Below, piece after piece: positions 16,859 through 26,105 of a stretch of DNA of 64,000 nt; within the stretch, counting starts at the first letter, position 1, and every line of letters begins with the position of its first letter. The notes beneath the pieces are model-generated. The model saw only the letters and a list, made by a program, of their open reading frames with translations. It ran no database searches and was not told where the DNA came from. The translations under genes were made by a program, and so were the position numbers. The stretch is from JBBQED01 sp038320345 (GTDB lineage: Bacteria; Bacteroidota; Bacteroidia; AKYH767-A; OLB10): contig JBBQED010000005.1 of the NCBI GenBank assembly GCA_038320345.1, positions 1-64,000 of the forward strand, in the 5' to 3' direction.

Positions 16859-18301
16859 ATGCAAAAAATTCAGAATTATATAAATGGACAGCTGGTAGCG
16901 CCAATTGCACAAAATTATTTTGATAATTATAATCCATCCACCGGAAAAGTATATAGTCTGATACCGGATAGTGATGAACAAGATGTACACCTTGCCGTAG
17001 AAGCTGCAAAAGCTGCATTCCCTGCATGGAAAGCATTGTCTGCTGAGAAACGCTCTGCAATACTCATTAAGCTAAGCCAACTCATCGAAAATCATTTAGA
17101 GCGATTCGCCGTTGCGGAATCAGTAGATAACGGTAAGCCGGTATGGTTAGCTCGCACCATGGATATTCCTCGTGCAGTTGCTAACTTTCATTTTTATGCT
17201 ACAGGAGCCATGCACATGGCGAATGAATCCTATCAAACAGGAGAACAGGTGATCAACTATACTATGCGTACTCCATTGGGAGTGGTAGGTTGTATTTCAC
17301 CATGGAATCTTCCTTTATATCTTTTCAGTTGGAAGATTGCTCCTGCATTAGCTTCCGGTAATTGTGTGGTAGCGAAGCCTTCAGAGATTACTCCGATGAC
17401 TGCATTTCTACTTGCTGAATTAGCGATCGAAGCTGGTCTGCCTGCAGGAGTTTTAAACATCGTTCATGGTTATGGAACAAAAGCTGGAAAAGCAATTGTT
17501 GCTCATCCTGATATTGCTGCAGTTTCATTTACTGGTGGGACAAAAACAGGAGAAGAAATTTCTCGCATCGCTGCGCCGATGTTTAAAAAATTATCATTGG
17601 AATTAGGCGGCAAAAATCCGACTATGATTTTTGCTGATTGTGATTTTGATAAAGCTGTGAAGACAGCAGTTCGCGCATCTTTTTCAAATCAAGGGGAGAT
17701 CTGTTTATGTGGTTCAAGAATTTTAATTGAACGTTCGATATACGATAAGTTTAAAGAAGCTTTTTTAAAGGAAGTAAAGCAATTGAAAACGGGTGACCCT
17801 ATGAATGATGAGAATTGGTTGGGCGCAATCGTTTCTCAACCTCACATGGAAAAAATTCTTTCTTATATTGAATTGGCAAAACAAGAAGGTGGGAAAATAT
17901 TACTCGGCGGTAAGCAAATTCATCCGGATGGAATTCATGCCGACGGGTATTATATTGAACCTACCGTTATCGAAGGCTTGGCGTATGATTGCCGAACAAA
18001 CCAAGAGGAAATTTTTGGGCCGGTTGTAACTTTACAGCCTTTTGATACCGAAGAAGAAATGCTGACGTACGCCAATAGTACCAACTACGGACTAGCTGCT
18101 AGCTTATGGACTCAGGATCTTAGCCGGGCTCACCGGATCGCCGGAGCGTTGCATAGTGGTATTGTTTGGGTAAATTGTTGGTTATTAAGGGATTTGCGAA
18201 CGCCTTTTGGGGGTGTGAAAAGTTCTGGAGTTGGTCGGGAGGGTGGATTTGAAGCACTAAAGTTTTTCACAGAAGAGAAAAATGTCTGTATCAAGTATTA
18301 A
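16859..18301 (+). CDS. Aldehyde dehydrogenase, 2-aminomuconate/2-hydroxymuconate semialdehyde type (ALDH8-like)
   Basis: 480 residues from the ATG at 16859; a TTG two codons earlier is less likely. Catalytic features are intact: the oxyanion Asn in SPWNLPLYLFSW, the general base Glu in LELGGKNP, and the nucleophile Cys in NQGEICLCGSR. The C-terminal NCWLLRDLRTPFGGVKSSG with GREGG is distinctive of the ALDH8 group, which oxidises 2-aminomuconate semialdehyde in the kynurenine branch or the 2-hydroxy analogue in catechol meta-cleavage. A matching ACMS decarboxylase lies at 23844-24851, favouring the kynurenine role. The next gene starts 10 nt downstream. Confidence 0.85.
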   Translation: MQKIQNYINGQLVAPIAQNYFDNYNPSTGKVYSLIPDSDEQDVHLAVEAAKAAFPAWKALSAEKRSAILIKLSQLIENHLERFAVAESVDNGKPVWLARTMDIPRAVANFHFYATGAMHMANESYQTGEQVINYTMRTPLGVVGCISPWNLPLYLFSWKIAPALASGNCVVAKPSEITPMTAFLLAELAIEAGLPAGVLNIVHGYGTKAGKAIVAHPDIAAVSFTGGTKTGEEISRIAAPMFKKLSLELGGKNPTMIFADCDFDKAVKTAVRASFSNQGEICLCGSRILIERSIYDKFKEAFLKEVKQLKTGDPMNDENWLGAIVSQPHMEKILSYIELAKQEGGKILLGGKQIHPDGIHADGYYIEPTVIEGLAYDCRTNQEEIFGPVVTLQPFDTEEEMLTYANSTNYGLAASLWTQDLSRAHRIAGALHSGIVWVNCWLLRDLRTPFGGVKSSGVGREGGFEALKFFTEEKNVCIKY

Positions 18302-18310
18302 TTTCGCCTC

Positions 18311-19174
18311 GTGATAACACTCGAAAACAAACAACTGAAAGTTCAGGTTAAAGAATTGGGCGCCGAGCTCAGCAGTATCTACAGTAAGGAATCAAACCTG
18401 GAGTATCTCTGGCAAGCAGGATCCGCATGGCCTAAACAAGCACCAGTGCTTTTTCCAATCGTTGGTCAGCTAAAGGATAATAAATATTCTTATAACGGTA
18501 AAGACTATTCCCTCAACCGACATGGATTTGCTAGAGAACAAGAGTTCGAAGTGTTTGATCATAATGAAACTTCAGCGACTTTCGTATTAAGTAGTAATGA
18601 AAAAACATTGGCTTCGTATCCATTTCAGTTTAACTTTTATGTGATCTATGAACTGATTGGTGATCGTTTGGATGTACATTATAAAGTAGAAAATGATGGG
18701 GATACAGAAATGTTTTATTCAGTAGGAGGACATCCTGCTTTTAACATTCCGCTAATTCAAGGGTCCACTTACAGCGACTATAAATTGCGTTTTAATCAAC
18801 CCGTAACTGCTGATCGTTGGTTACTCGAAAATGGTTTTATCAGTAATGAATCGATTCCATTTTTTGAAGATCAAACTATGCTGGAGTTATCTAAAGATTT
18901 GTTTATCGACGATGCTTTGGTGTTTAAAGCTATTGGCGCAAGCTCTGTCTCACTGCGTTTGGGAGGAAGCCGCCATGGATTTACGATGCAACTAAATAAT
19001 TGTCCTTACCTCGGGATATGGGCCGCTAAAGAGGCTGATTTTATCTGTATCGAACCCTGGTGGGGAATTGCAGACTCAGTGAATGCTAATGGTGAGCTCT
19101 CAACGAAGGAAGGAATTTTATCGTTGCCTCCAGAAGAAGATGCAATGCATAGTTATTCGATTCGATTCTTTTAA
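18311..19174 (+). CDS. Aldose 1-epimerase family protein (LacX/YeaD-like)
   Basis: 287 residues from a GTG start 10 nt after the ALDH8-like gene, so probably co-transcribed. It shows the galactose-mutarotase superfamily fold signature: LGAELSSIYSKES, SLNRHGFAREQEFEVF with the conserved His, YSVGGHPAFNIP with the second His, and the CIEPWWGIADS segment with the conserved Glu. Members interconvert alpha and beta anomers of sugars or sugar phosphates; the LacX-like group has no firmly established substrate. There is no evident functional link to the aldehyde dehydrogenase. Confidence 0.85.
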   Translation: MITLENKQLKVQVKELGAELSSIYSKESNLEYLWQAGSAWPKQAPVLFPIVGQLKDNKYSYNGKDYSLNRHGFAREQEFEVFDHNETSATFVLSSNEKTLASYPFQFNFYVIYELIGDRLDVHYKVENDGDTEMFYSVGGHPAFNIPLIQGSTYSDYKLRFNQPVTADRWLLENGFISNESIPFFEDQTMLELSKDLFIDDALVFKAIGASSVSLRLGGSRHGFTMQLNNCPYLGIWAAKEADFICIEPWWGIADSVNANGELSTKEGILSLPPEEDAMHSYSIRFF

Positions 19175-19188
19175 TGTGATACGAAATC

Positions 19189-19206
19189 ATTTCAATGCAT
19201 TGAAAT
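19189..19206. other. 18-nt perfect palindrome between convergent genes
   Basis: ATTTCAATGCATTGAAAT is its own reverse complement and lies in the 61-bp gap between two convergent genes. With no loop bases and no T run it is a weak terminator candidate; it could also be a binding site. Confidence 0.4.
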
Positions 19207-19235
19207 AGATCTTCATTTCATCAGTTAAGAAACAA

Positions 19236-21932
19236 TTATTTGTCGCGCTTGATAAATTTCAAAGTCTGATAATTATTTTCTCCAGTGAATTCAATCAAAT
19301 ACAATTGAGGAGATAGTTTGCTAATATCAATTCCGGATTTAGAATAAACACCGCTCGTAATTGTTCTTCCTAATAAATCATGAATGATGTAATTTATTTT
19401 TTCCTGTGGTTGTGAACAGTCGATATAAATACGATCATCCGAAGGATTAGGACTTAATGTACAATTGAATTTTTGGCCTGTATTATTTTCTTTGATGCTT
19501 AGAAATAAACAAGGATCCGGACTGCCTGCATCAAACCATTCTCTGATTCTACGTACATCATCATGATTTTTGGCAACAGAAGTATACAATCCATTCGGAC
19601 CTGTGGTATCTCTGGTATAGATATATGCGAAATCGATAGTTTGAGATTCTCCGGGAGCAAGGTGAAATGGTCCACTGGAACCGATCCCTCTCACATCTGT
19701 GGGTTGAATTCCACCAGTTGCCATCGTCCAACCCGAATTGTCATATGGTGTACCACTATACATGTAATTTGTAGGAATATTTGTTGCGCCAATTCCGTTA
19801 CCAAATCCATCTCCTCCATAGGTGATTTTCGCTCCATTGAACCAGGTTGAATTGAGATAATAGTTATAATCAATAGTTAAAAATGGATTACTTGTATAAG
19901 GATTATTTGAAGACTGATAGAAAACAAAATCACTCATACCGTGGGTTTCATTGTTTTCATCAGTTAGTCCATTATGATTATTATCCAATCCATCATTAGT
20001 ATAGGCAGACGGACCCTTTAGTACTGTTACACTCAGCATTGGTGGATTTAATCCGAACCCTCCGGCTCCGTCATCATTATTATCTCCATTATAAGCAAAA
20101 AAAGTATTTTGCATAGTATCGCAACCTATATTATCATCAGAAGCATTACCTAAATCGAAATCACACCATAATCCTACTTTAATACTATCATAAGTATTAG
20201 AACTTCGGTTAATAAGGGTATAGCGATAGAAGGTTGTATAATTAATAACATCTGTTTGTGATGTGGTTAACGGGCAATTATAAGCATATGCTTCCCCATG
20301 AATTTCCAGACCGAAGGCCGGTCCATTAGTTTCAGTATGTGGACTTAGTGTATCATTAAACACCCACCACAATTCCTGATCGCCTCTTATTTGCGGATAG
20401 TCGCCATCGTTAGGATTATATGCTCCGTCACCATTATAATCTATATAAGGCGCTAATCTTCTGGAATGATTTCCACTTCCTGCACCAGGCCATGTAGCAA
20501 TGGATTCCGGAATAGGATAGGTGCCATTTCCTACATTCCCATTTTGAAAATTTATTTTGAATTCATCAATAGTGCTTTTATTTATTTTCCACAAACGATC
20601 ATAATTCCTCATTGAAATAGAATCGGCTTGTCCGGAAATGGTATCCAAAGGACCCGGGAAAAAGTCCACAGCACCTGCTTGTCGGTATAACATTGCTGAG
20701 GTGTGTAACTTACTTGTCTGATCTAATCCGCCAATCCAGATTGCAGAAGCATATACAGTTTGTTTATACGAGCAATCCGGAACATAATACATTGGAGTTT
20801 GTATAACAGGATCCCAATGCATATCTCCACGGTTTTGTATTCTGGCATTAACATGATTAATATATAAATTATTTGCGAAAAATAGTGGTGTATGAAAGTC
20901 AATGGAATCCAGTGGTATAAATTTGAACCCGGGAAAATAGGGAAATCCTCCAAAACAACTATAACGATAGTTTAATGAAGATGTATACAATGTATTATTA
21001 TGTACTCTGAATTGATAACATTTATTTATGTAAGCATTTAAGTTTATAGTTAAAAATACGGATAGTTGAGGTGTAATTTTATAAAGATTTGTAATCGCAG
21101 TGTTAGTGGAAGTGAAATAAATATTACCCAATGAATCTTCTCCAAACAAACAGCCGGAATGATTGATAATACTTACATTACATGGACCCAAACTATCATT
21201 AAGCAAACTATCCAGTGAATTAAATTCTCCTGAATTATTCAGGTAATACGATCCCCCCGGACTGCTAATCCAAACTGCTTCATTTACTGTAATTAGTAAT
21301 GTTCTGATATCATAAAGTGCGGGTGAATTAGCTGTAGCGTAATAAGGTGTAAAACTTAATCCATCAAACCCATATACGCCGCTAATAGTACCAATCCAAA
21401 CGTACCCATTTGAAGTTATGCCGATACATTGGATGCTATCATTGGGTAAATTGGAATTGCTGGTAGTATATTGTGTCCAACTAATCCCATCATAAAATAC
21501 TAATCCTTTCGCCGTACCAAACCAGCTATCTCCATTTTTATGTGCTGCGCAGGTGATGGTATCTGAAGGAAGCTGATTATTGGCTTTGTTGTAAAGAGTC
21601 CAGTTGGTTCCATCAAATTTTACTAAACCTTCTTTGCTTCCCATCCAGATATTATTGAAGATATCTTCGGAGAGTGAATAAACGGTATCATTCTGCAAGG
21701 CAGAATTTAGTTTGCTGAAAAATGTCCAGGTATTCCCATCATACATTCCAACACCCGAATCCCGCAATGCAATCCATTGCCGACCCAGATGATCCACAAT
21801 AAAATCACGGTTATAACGTGAATTACTTCCATTATAACCAGTTGGTAGATTAACAGAATTAAAGACATTGATTTGAGCATCCGCATAAAAAAAGGTAAGG
21901 AAGAGTAAAACGAAAATGCATAATTTTTTCAT
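19236..21932 (-). CDS. Large secreted propeller protein with T9SS type A domain
   Basis: 898 residues with a signal peptide (MKKLCIFVLLFLTFFYADAQ). Residues ~40-240 are two-component-regulator-propeller blades (WIALRDSGVGMYDG, WMGSKEGLVKFDG, WFGTAKGLVFYDG, WIGTISGVYGFDG), like the smaller protein at 8474-9709. The middle (~400-800) contains Asp/Asn-rich loops resembling calcium-binding turns (DYNGDGAYNPNDGDYPQ, DNNHNGLTDENNE), common in Bacteroidota cell-surface proteins. The end is a T9SS sorting domain (CTLSPNPSDDRIYIDC to the Lys-rich tail). Exported, probably surface-bound; function unknown. Confidence 0.85.
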   Translation of the reverse strand: MKKLCIFVLLFLTFFYADAQINVFNSVNLPTGYNGSNSRYNRDFIVDHLGRQWIALRDSGVGMYDGNTWTFFSKLNSALQNDTVYSLSEDIFNNIWMGSKEGLVKFDGTNWTLYNKANNQLPSDTITCAAHKNGDSWFGTAKGLVFYDGISWTQYTTSNSNLPNDSIQCIGITSNGYVWIGTISGVYGFDGLSFTPYYATANSPALYDIRTLLITVNEAVWISSPGGSYYLNNSGEFNSLDSLLNDSLGPCNVSIINHSGCLFGEDSLGNIYFTSTNTAITNLYKITPQLSVFLTINLNAYINKCYQFRVHNNTLYTSSLNYRYSCFGGFPYFPGFKFIPLDSIDFHTPLFFANNLYINHVNARIQNRGDMHWDPVIQTPMYYVPDCSYKQTVYASAIWIGGLDQTSKLHTSAMLYRQAGAVDFFPGPLDTISGQADSISMRNYDRLWKINKSTIDEFKINFQNGNVGNGTYPIPESIATWPGAGSGNHSRRLAPYIDYNGDGAYNPNDGDYPQIRGDQELWWVFNDTLSPHTETNGPAFGLEIHGEAYAYNCPLTTSQTDVINYTTFYRYTLINRSSNTYDSIKVGLWCDFDLGNASDDNIGCDTMQNTFFAYNGDNNDDGAGGFGLNPPMLSVTVLKGPSAYTNDGLDNNHNGLTDENNETHGMSDFVFYQSSNNPYTSNPFLTIDYNYYLNSTWFNGAKITYGGDGFGNGIGATNIPTNYMYSGTPYDNSGWTMATGGIQPTDVRGIGSSGPFHLAPGESQTIDFAYIYTRDTTGPNGLYTSVAKNHDDVRRIREWFDAGSPDPCLFLSIKENNTGQKFNCTLSPNPSDDRIYIDCSQPQEKINYIIHDLLGRTITSGVYSKSGIDISKLSPQLYLIEFTGENNYQTLKFIKRDK

Positions 21933-22148
21933 AGACGGTTGAGGTAAAAAATACTTTAAAAAGGAAATTATAGGCTAGTCTAAAATTAATAAAAATTCAA
22001 CAATTTCCTTAATTATTCCAAAATATGACAATTCTATATTAATCCCCTTCCAAATTAGTGAAAAAAATTACCAGATAAATTCGGGAATAACTGAATATCA
22101 GTAATAAAGAGCTTGTAAAACTAACTGGTTTTAGCCCTTATTTATCCT

Positions 22149-22156
22149 TAACTTTG
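22149..22156 (+). promoter_or_regulatory. -7 element TAACTTTG upstream of the ALDH7-like gene
   Basis: A perfect TAnnTTTG match, 25 nt before the ATG at 22182. Confidence 0.55.
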
Positions 22157-22181
22157 CGCTGCTTTTTAGCACTATAATTCT

Positions 22182-23747
22182 ATGAAAAACGACACCCTTA
22201 CAGCATCAGCATTCGATATCGGTAAAACACTCGAAGAGCTGGGCATTAAAGAAATGAATAACGGAGCCTCTACCGGTTATAATTGGCTGGAAACAAAAGG
22301 TGATGTTTTGCAGTCTTTTTCACCTGCTGATGGTTCATTGATTGCAAGTATTCGTCAGGCAACAGCCGATGATTATGAAACTATCATTCTAAAATCACAG
22401 GAAGCATTCAAAATCTGGAGAATGATTCCAGCACCTAAACGCGGAGAGGTAGTTCGTCAAATTGGTGATGCTTTGCGGGAAAAGAAGGAACCTTTAGGTC
22501 GTCTCGTTTCTTATGAGATGGGAAAAATTTATCAGGAAGGTTTAGGTGAAGTGCAAGAGATGATTGACATCTGTGATTTCGCTGTCGGACTTTCTCGTCA
22601 GCTTTACGGATTGACGATGCACAGTGAACGTAGTCGTCATCGTATGTACGAACAATATCATCCTCTTGGAATCATTGGAGTAATTTCTGCTTTCAATTTT
22701 CCGGTTGCAGTATGGAGTTGGAATGCAATGTTAGCAATGGTTTGCGGCGATGTAGTTATTTGGAAGCCAAGTTCTAAAACGATGTTATGTGCAGTTGCTG
22801 TACATAATATTATTGCGGATGTTTTACGTAAAAATGATGTTCCTGATGGTGTAGTAAATTTACTCGCCGGTGGATCAAAATATATTGGTGATAATTTCCT
22901 TGCTGATAAACGTGTACCATTAATCTCCTGTACCGGTTCAACGCGCGTTGGAAAACGTGTAGGTAAAATTGTTGGAGAAAGATTAGGCCGTTCTTTGCTT
23001 GAATTAGGAGGGAACAATGCAATCATTATTTCTGAAAAAGCCGATCATGATATGGCATTACGTGCTGTTGTTTTCGGTTCTGTTGGAACTGCCGGTCAGC
23101 GTTGCACGAGCACTCGTCGCTTGATCATCCACGAAAGTGTTTATGATAGTTTTGTTGCGAAACTGAAAGGAGCTTATGATCATATCCGCATCGGACATCC
23201 TCTCGAAAAAAATACACTGGTAGGTCCTTTGATCGATAAAAATGCAGTAGAAGATTTTAAAAATGCCATCGCTGCAGCTGTGAAAGAAGGTGGTAAAGTG
23301 TTAACCGGTGGAGAAGTGATGCAAGGTGAAGGTTTTGAAAGTGGATGCTATGTGAATCCATGTATCATCGAAGCAAAAAATAGTTTTCATATCGTTCAAG
23401 AAGAAACTTTTGCTCCGATTTTATATTTGATGAAATATAAAACTGTTGCAGAAGCGATAGAAATGCAGAATGATGTTCCTCAGGGATTGTCGTCTTCTAT
23501 CTTCACCCGCGATTTACAAGAAGCAGAAGCATTCCTCTCTCATGAAGGATCTGATTGTGGAATTGCCAATGTTAACATCGGAACTTCCGGTGCTGAAATC
23601 GGTGGTGCTTTTGGTGGTGAAAAAGAAACAGGAGGTGGAAGAGAATCAGGTTCCGATGCCTGGAAAGTTTATATGCGTCGTCAAACAAATACTATCAACT
23701 ATTCTTCCGAACTTCCATTAGCGCAAGGAATCGAATTCAGTATTTGA
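22182..23747 (+). CDS. amaB: Aldehyde dehydrogenase, ALDH7 family (alpha-aminoadipate semialdehyde dehydrogenase-like)
   Basis: 521 residues. The family marks EMGKIYQEGLGEVQEMIDIC, the oxyanion Asn in SAFNFPVAVWSW, the base Glu in LLELGGNNAI and the nucleophile Cys in GTAGQRCTSTRRL are all present; the C-terminal GGAFGGEKETGGGRESGSD is characteristic of ALDH7. The enzyme oxidises L-2-aminoadipate 6-semialdehyde (equivalently its cyclic form, P6C) in lysine degradation, and some members act on betaine aldehyde. Assignment rests on these motifs. It is a single-gene unit with its own promoter and terminator. Confidence 0.9.
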   Translation: MKNDTLTASAFDIGKTLEELGIKEMNNGASTGYNWLETKGDVLQSFSPADGSLIASIRQATADDYETIILKSQEAFKIWRMIPAPKRGEVVRQIGDALREKKEPLGRLVSYEMGKIYQEGLGEVQEMIDICDFAVGLSRQLYGLTMHSERSRHRMYEQYHPLGIIGVISAFNFPVAVWSWNAMLAMVCGDVVIWKPSSKTMLCAVAVHNIIADVLRKNDVPDGVVNLLAGGSKYIGDNFLADKRVPLISCTGSTRVGKRVGKIVGERLGRSLLELGGNNAIIISEKADHDMALRAVVFGSVGTAGQRCTSTRRLIIHESVYDSFVAKLKGAYDHIRIGHPLEKNTLVGPLIDKNAVEDFKNAIAAAVKEGGKVLTGGEVMQGEGFESGCYVNPCIIEAKNSFHIVQEETFAPILYLMKYKTVAEAIEMQNDVPQGLSSSIFTRDLQEAEAFLSHEGSDCGIANVNIGTSGAEIGGAFGGEKETGGGRESGSDAWKVYMRRQTNTINYSSELPLAQGIEFSI

Positions 23748-23769
23748 TTTAACAGCTTGAAAATTACTG

Positions 23770-23804
23770 GCGGGTCTGTTATCTAATAATAGCCCGCTTT
23801 TTTT
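23770..23804 (+). terminator. Rho-independent terminator after the ALDH7 gene
   Basis: GCGGG (23770-23774), a bulged T, then CTGTTAT pair with ATAATAG and CCCGC (23786-23797) around a 3-nt loop, followed by eight Ts. Confidence 0.85.
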
Positions 23805-23843
23805 ATTGAAGATAGCGAATGAGTAGAAAAAATAAATTCAGCA

Positions 23844-24851
23844 ATGCTTAAAATCGATATTCATACTCATATACTTCCCGAACATCTTCCAAACTTCAAA
23901 GAGAAGTATGGTTATGGAGGATTTATCAGTCTTGATCATCATAAACCATGTTGCGCAAGAATGATGGTTGATGATAAATTTTTCCGCGAAGTAGAAGCAA
24001 ATTGCTGGGATCCTTCTGTTCGTGTGAAAGAATGTGATCATCATCAAATCAATGTGCAGGTGCTGAGTACCATTCCTGTGATGTTTAGTTACTGGGCAAA
24101 ACCTCAGGATTGTTTAGATGTAAGTATGTTTCTGAATGATCATATTGCAGCTATCGTTCACGCCTATCCGAAAAGATTTGTTGGCTTAGGAACCATTCCA
24201 TTGCAAGCTCCTGATCTCGCAATTAAAGAGTTAGAAAGATGTATGAAGATAGGTATGCGTGGAGTGCAGATAGGTTCGCATGTCAACGATTGGAATTTAA
24301 ATGCTCCTGAGTTATTTCCGGTATTTGAAGCTGCTCAAGAATTAGGGGCTTCAATATTCGTGCATCCATGGGAGATGATGGGTAGTGATAAAATGTCGAA
24401 GTACTGGCTGCCTTGGTTGGTTGGAATGCCCGCTGAAACATCACTCGCTATTTGTTCTATGATCTTCGGTGGAATTTTCGAACGTCTTCCGAAACTTAAA
24501 GTTGCATTCGCGCATGGTGGTGGTTCATTTCCTTCTACCATCGGAAGAATAGAGCATGGATTTAATGTACGACCCGATTTGGTTGCCGTAGATAATAAGG
24601 TGAATCCTAGAGCTTACCTGAACAAATTCTATCTCGATACTTTAGTGCATGACCCTGCAATGTTGGATTATTTAATACAACTTATGGGAGCGGATCAGTT
24701 AGCACTCGGAACAGATTATCCTTTTCCTTTAGGGGAGTTACAACCCGGAAAATTGATTGACTCAATGCCCTATTCTGATGCTATAAAATCTAGACTGCAC
24801 AGTGGCTCCGCCTTGGAATGGCTTAACTTGCAAGCGGAGTATTTCTCCTGA
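23844..24851 (+). CDS. 2-amino-3-carboxymuconate-6-semialdehyde decarboxylase
   Basis: 335 residues, the usual size for ACMSD of the amidohydrolase superfamily. Metal ligands are visible as DIHTHILPEHLP at the start, the His in FVHPWEMMGSDKMSKYW, the His in AFAHGGGSFPSTIGRIEHG and the Asp in LALGTDYPFPLGE. The WLPWLVGMPAETSLAICSMI stretch is typical of ACMSD. It decarboxylates ACMS to aminomuconate semialdehyde, diverting kynurenine/3-hydroxyanthranilate carbon from quinolinate; the ALDH8-like enzyme at 16859-18301 would take the next step. No other kynurenine genes are in view. Confidence 0.9.
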   Translation: MLKIDIHTHILPEHLPNFKEKYGYGGFISLDHHKPCCARMMVDDKFFREVEANCWDPSVRVKECDHHQINVQVLSTIPVMFSYWAKPQDCLDVSMFLNDHIAAIVHAYPKRFVGLGTIPLQAPDLAIKELERCMKIGMRGVQIGSHVNDWNLNAPELFPVFEAAQELGASIFVHPWEMMGSDKMSKYWLPWLVGMPAETSLAICSMIFGGIFERLPKLKVAFAHGGGSFPSTIGRIEHGFNVRPDLVAVDNKVNPRAYLNKFYLDTLVHDPAMLDYLIQLMGADQLALGTDYPFPLGELQPGKLIDSMPYSDAIKSRLHSGSALEWLNLQAEYFS

Positions 24852-24868
24852 AAGTAGTACTAGATTAT

Positions 24869-25207
24869 CTACGCATTATATTTTGAGGGCTCTTTAGCAT
24901 CGTCAAAAAAAGAAGTTGTTTCGAAAGATTTTTTTGTATAGCTACGTGTTTGTACTTCGTTGAGAAGGATCATTTTAGCTTGGAAGTTGCAGAACACTTC
25001 GGCGAATGATTCAAAACGTTGTTCAGGAATTCTCAGTAGAGTAGGGGATACCCCTAGTTCCGTTTTATAGGGAGAATAATAAAATTGCTGCAAGTACTTT
25101 TTGGAAGTAAGTGTCAAACTTGTCTGCTGAAATGAAATTGATAATTTTTGATGGTAAATTGTAAATGTAAAATTAGAGAAAGCGCAAAATGCCTTCTTAA
25201 ACGTCAA
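24869..25207 (-). CDS. Hypothetical protein at the end of the SUF operon
   Basis: Up to 112 residues; the start is uncertain because the first ~20 residues run through intergenic-looking DNA. From about residue 30 the frame looks like real coding sequence (KYLQQFYYSPYKTELGVSP, LRIPEQRFESFAEVF). No domain recognised, no signal peptide. It begins 15 nt after the DUF2480 gene on the same strand, so it may be the last gene of that transcript. Confidence 0.45.
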   Translation of the reverse strand: MTFKKAFCAFSNFTFTIYHQKLSISFQQTSLTLTSKKYLQQFYYSPYKTELGVSPTLLRIPEQRFESFAEVFCNFQAKMILLNEVQTRSYTKKSFETTSFFDDAKEPSKYNA

Positions 25208-25222
25208 ATTCTAAATCGTAAA

Positions 25223-25735
25223 TTAGCTTTTGTTTTTATTTTTATAGACCGGCACAGTACTACACGGTTCACCGTACATAATGCTTTTTACAACGGGACG
25301 AAGTAATGCACTAAGTTCAACATACGCAGAGACAGGAACAGGTTTCTTACTGCATCCTTTAACTACTACTTTCTGATCCCGAAAATCTTCAGGATTGAAT
25401 TTTCCGAGGATCTCGGAATACAAAGCCGACTCTAGCGCTTCTAGATTTCCGAAAACAATTTTCTTAGCATAAGGCTCCAAGGCAACCGCCATCAGCATCC
25501 ATGCCCAACGGGGAATAATAGCATCATGAGAACAAAAAACAGCTACATATTTAGCTTCATACTGCGACCATTTATGCTCCTCGATAAACGTTCTGAAATC
25601 ACGTTCTCTTAGCAAAAAGCCTTCTAATAATTGTTCTTTAATATCAATGGAAACCCTCTCTCCTTCCGGATAATACTCCTCCAGATCAATAGTGATCAAT
25701 GGACTTAGGGCAACTTTATTTATAATCTCATCCAT
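25223..25735 (-). CDS. DUF2480 family protein
   Basis: 170 residues matching the Bacteroidota family DUF2480 from end to end: ITIDLEEYYPEGERVSIDIK, FIEEHKWSQYEAKYVAVF, HDAIIPRWAWMLMAVALEP, VVVKGCSKKPVPVSAYVE and SIMYGEPCSTVPVYK. Function unproven; the family is repeatedly found beside SUF genes in Bacteroidota, as here, 18 nt after the SufT-like gene. The two conserved Cys (in KGCSKKPVP and GEPCSTVP) could be redox or cluster ligands, which is inference. Confidence 0.88.
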   Translation of the reverse strand: MDEIINKVALSPLITIDLEEYYPEGERVSIDIKEQLLEGFLLRERDFRTFIEEHKWSQYEAKYVAVFCSHDAIIPRWAWMLMAVALEPYAKKIVFGNLEALESALYSEILGKFNPEDFRDQKVVVKGCSKKPVPVSAYVELSALLRPVVKSIMYGEPCSTVPVYKNKNKS

Positions 25736-25753
25736 GATATTCTCCTATATTGG

Positions 25754-26104
25754 CTACCACATACCTAGTTCCAGTCGTGCTTCATCACTCATCAATTCCT
25801 TTTCCCAAGGAGGATCAAAAGTGATCTCTACTTTCGCTGAATTTACATCCGGCATATCCCTTACTTTCTGTTCCACATCGGGGGGTAAAGTTTCAGCTAC
25901 CGGACAAGCAGGTGAAGTTAATGTCATTTTTATCGCCACATCATTTCCCTCACTAATATTGATTTCATAAATCAAGCCTAGCTCCCAGATATCTACTGGG
26001 ATCTCTGGATCATAACAGGTCTTTAATGTTTCAATTACACGATCACGCAGTGATTTCACTACGGGAATATGAATAGGCTCTTGATTTTTACTTACTTCTT
26101 CCAT
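25754..26104 (-). CDS. DUF59/MIP18 family Fe-S assembly protein (SufT-like)
   Basis: 116 residues from the ATG at 26104, one base after the sufE stop; a longer frame would overlap sufE. It carries the family core CYDPEIPVDIWELGLIY and the Cys-containing TLTSPACPVAETLPPD, ending in TFDPPWEKELMSDEARLELG, which marks the SUF-associated subgroup. These proteins help mature or deliver Fe-S clusters. Fifth from last in a tight minus-strand SUF cluster. Confidence 0.9.
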   Translation of the reverse strand: MEEVSKNQEPIHIPVVKSLRDRVIETLKTCYDPEIPVDIWELGLIYEINISEGNDVAIKMTLTSPACPVAETLPPDVEQKVRDMPDVNSAKVEITFDPPWEKELMSDEARLELGMW

Positions 26105-26105
26105 C

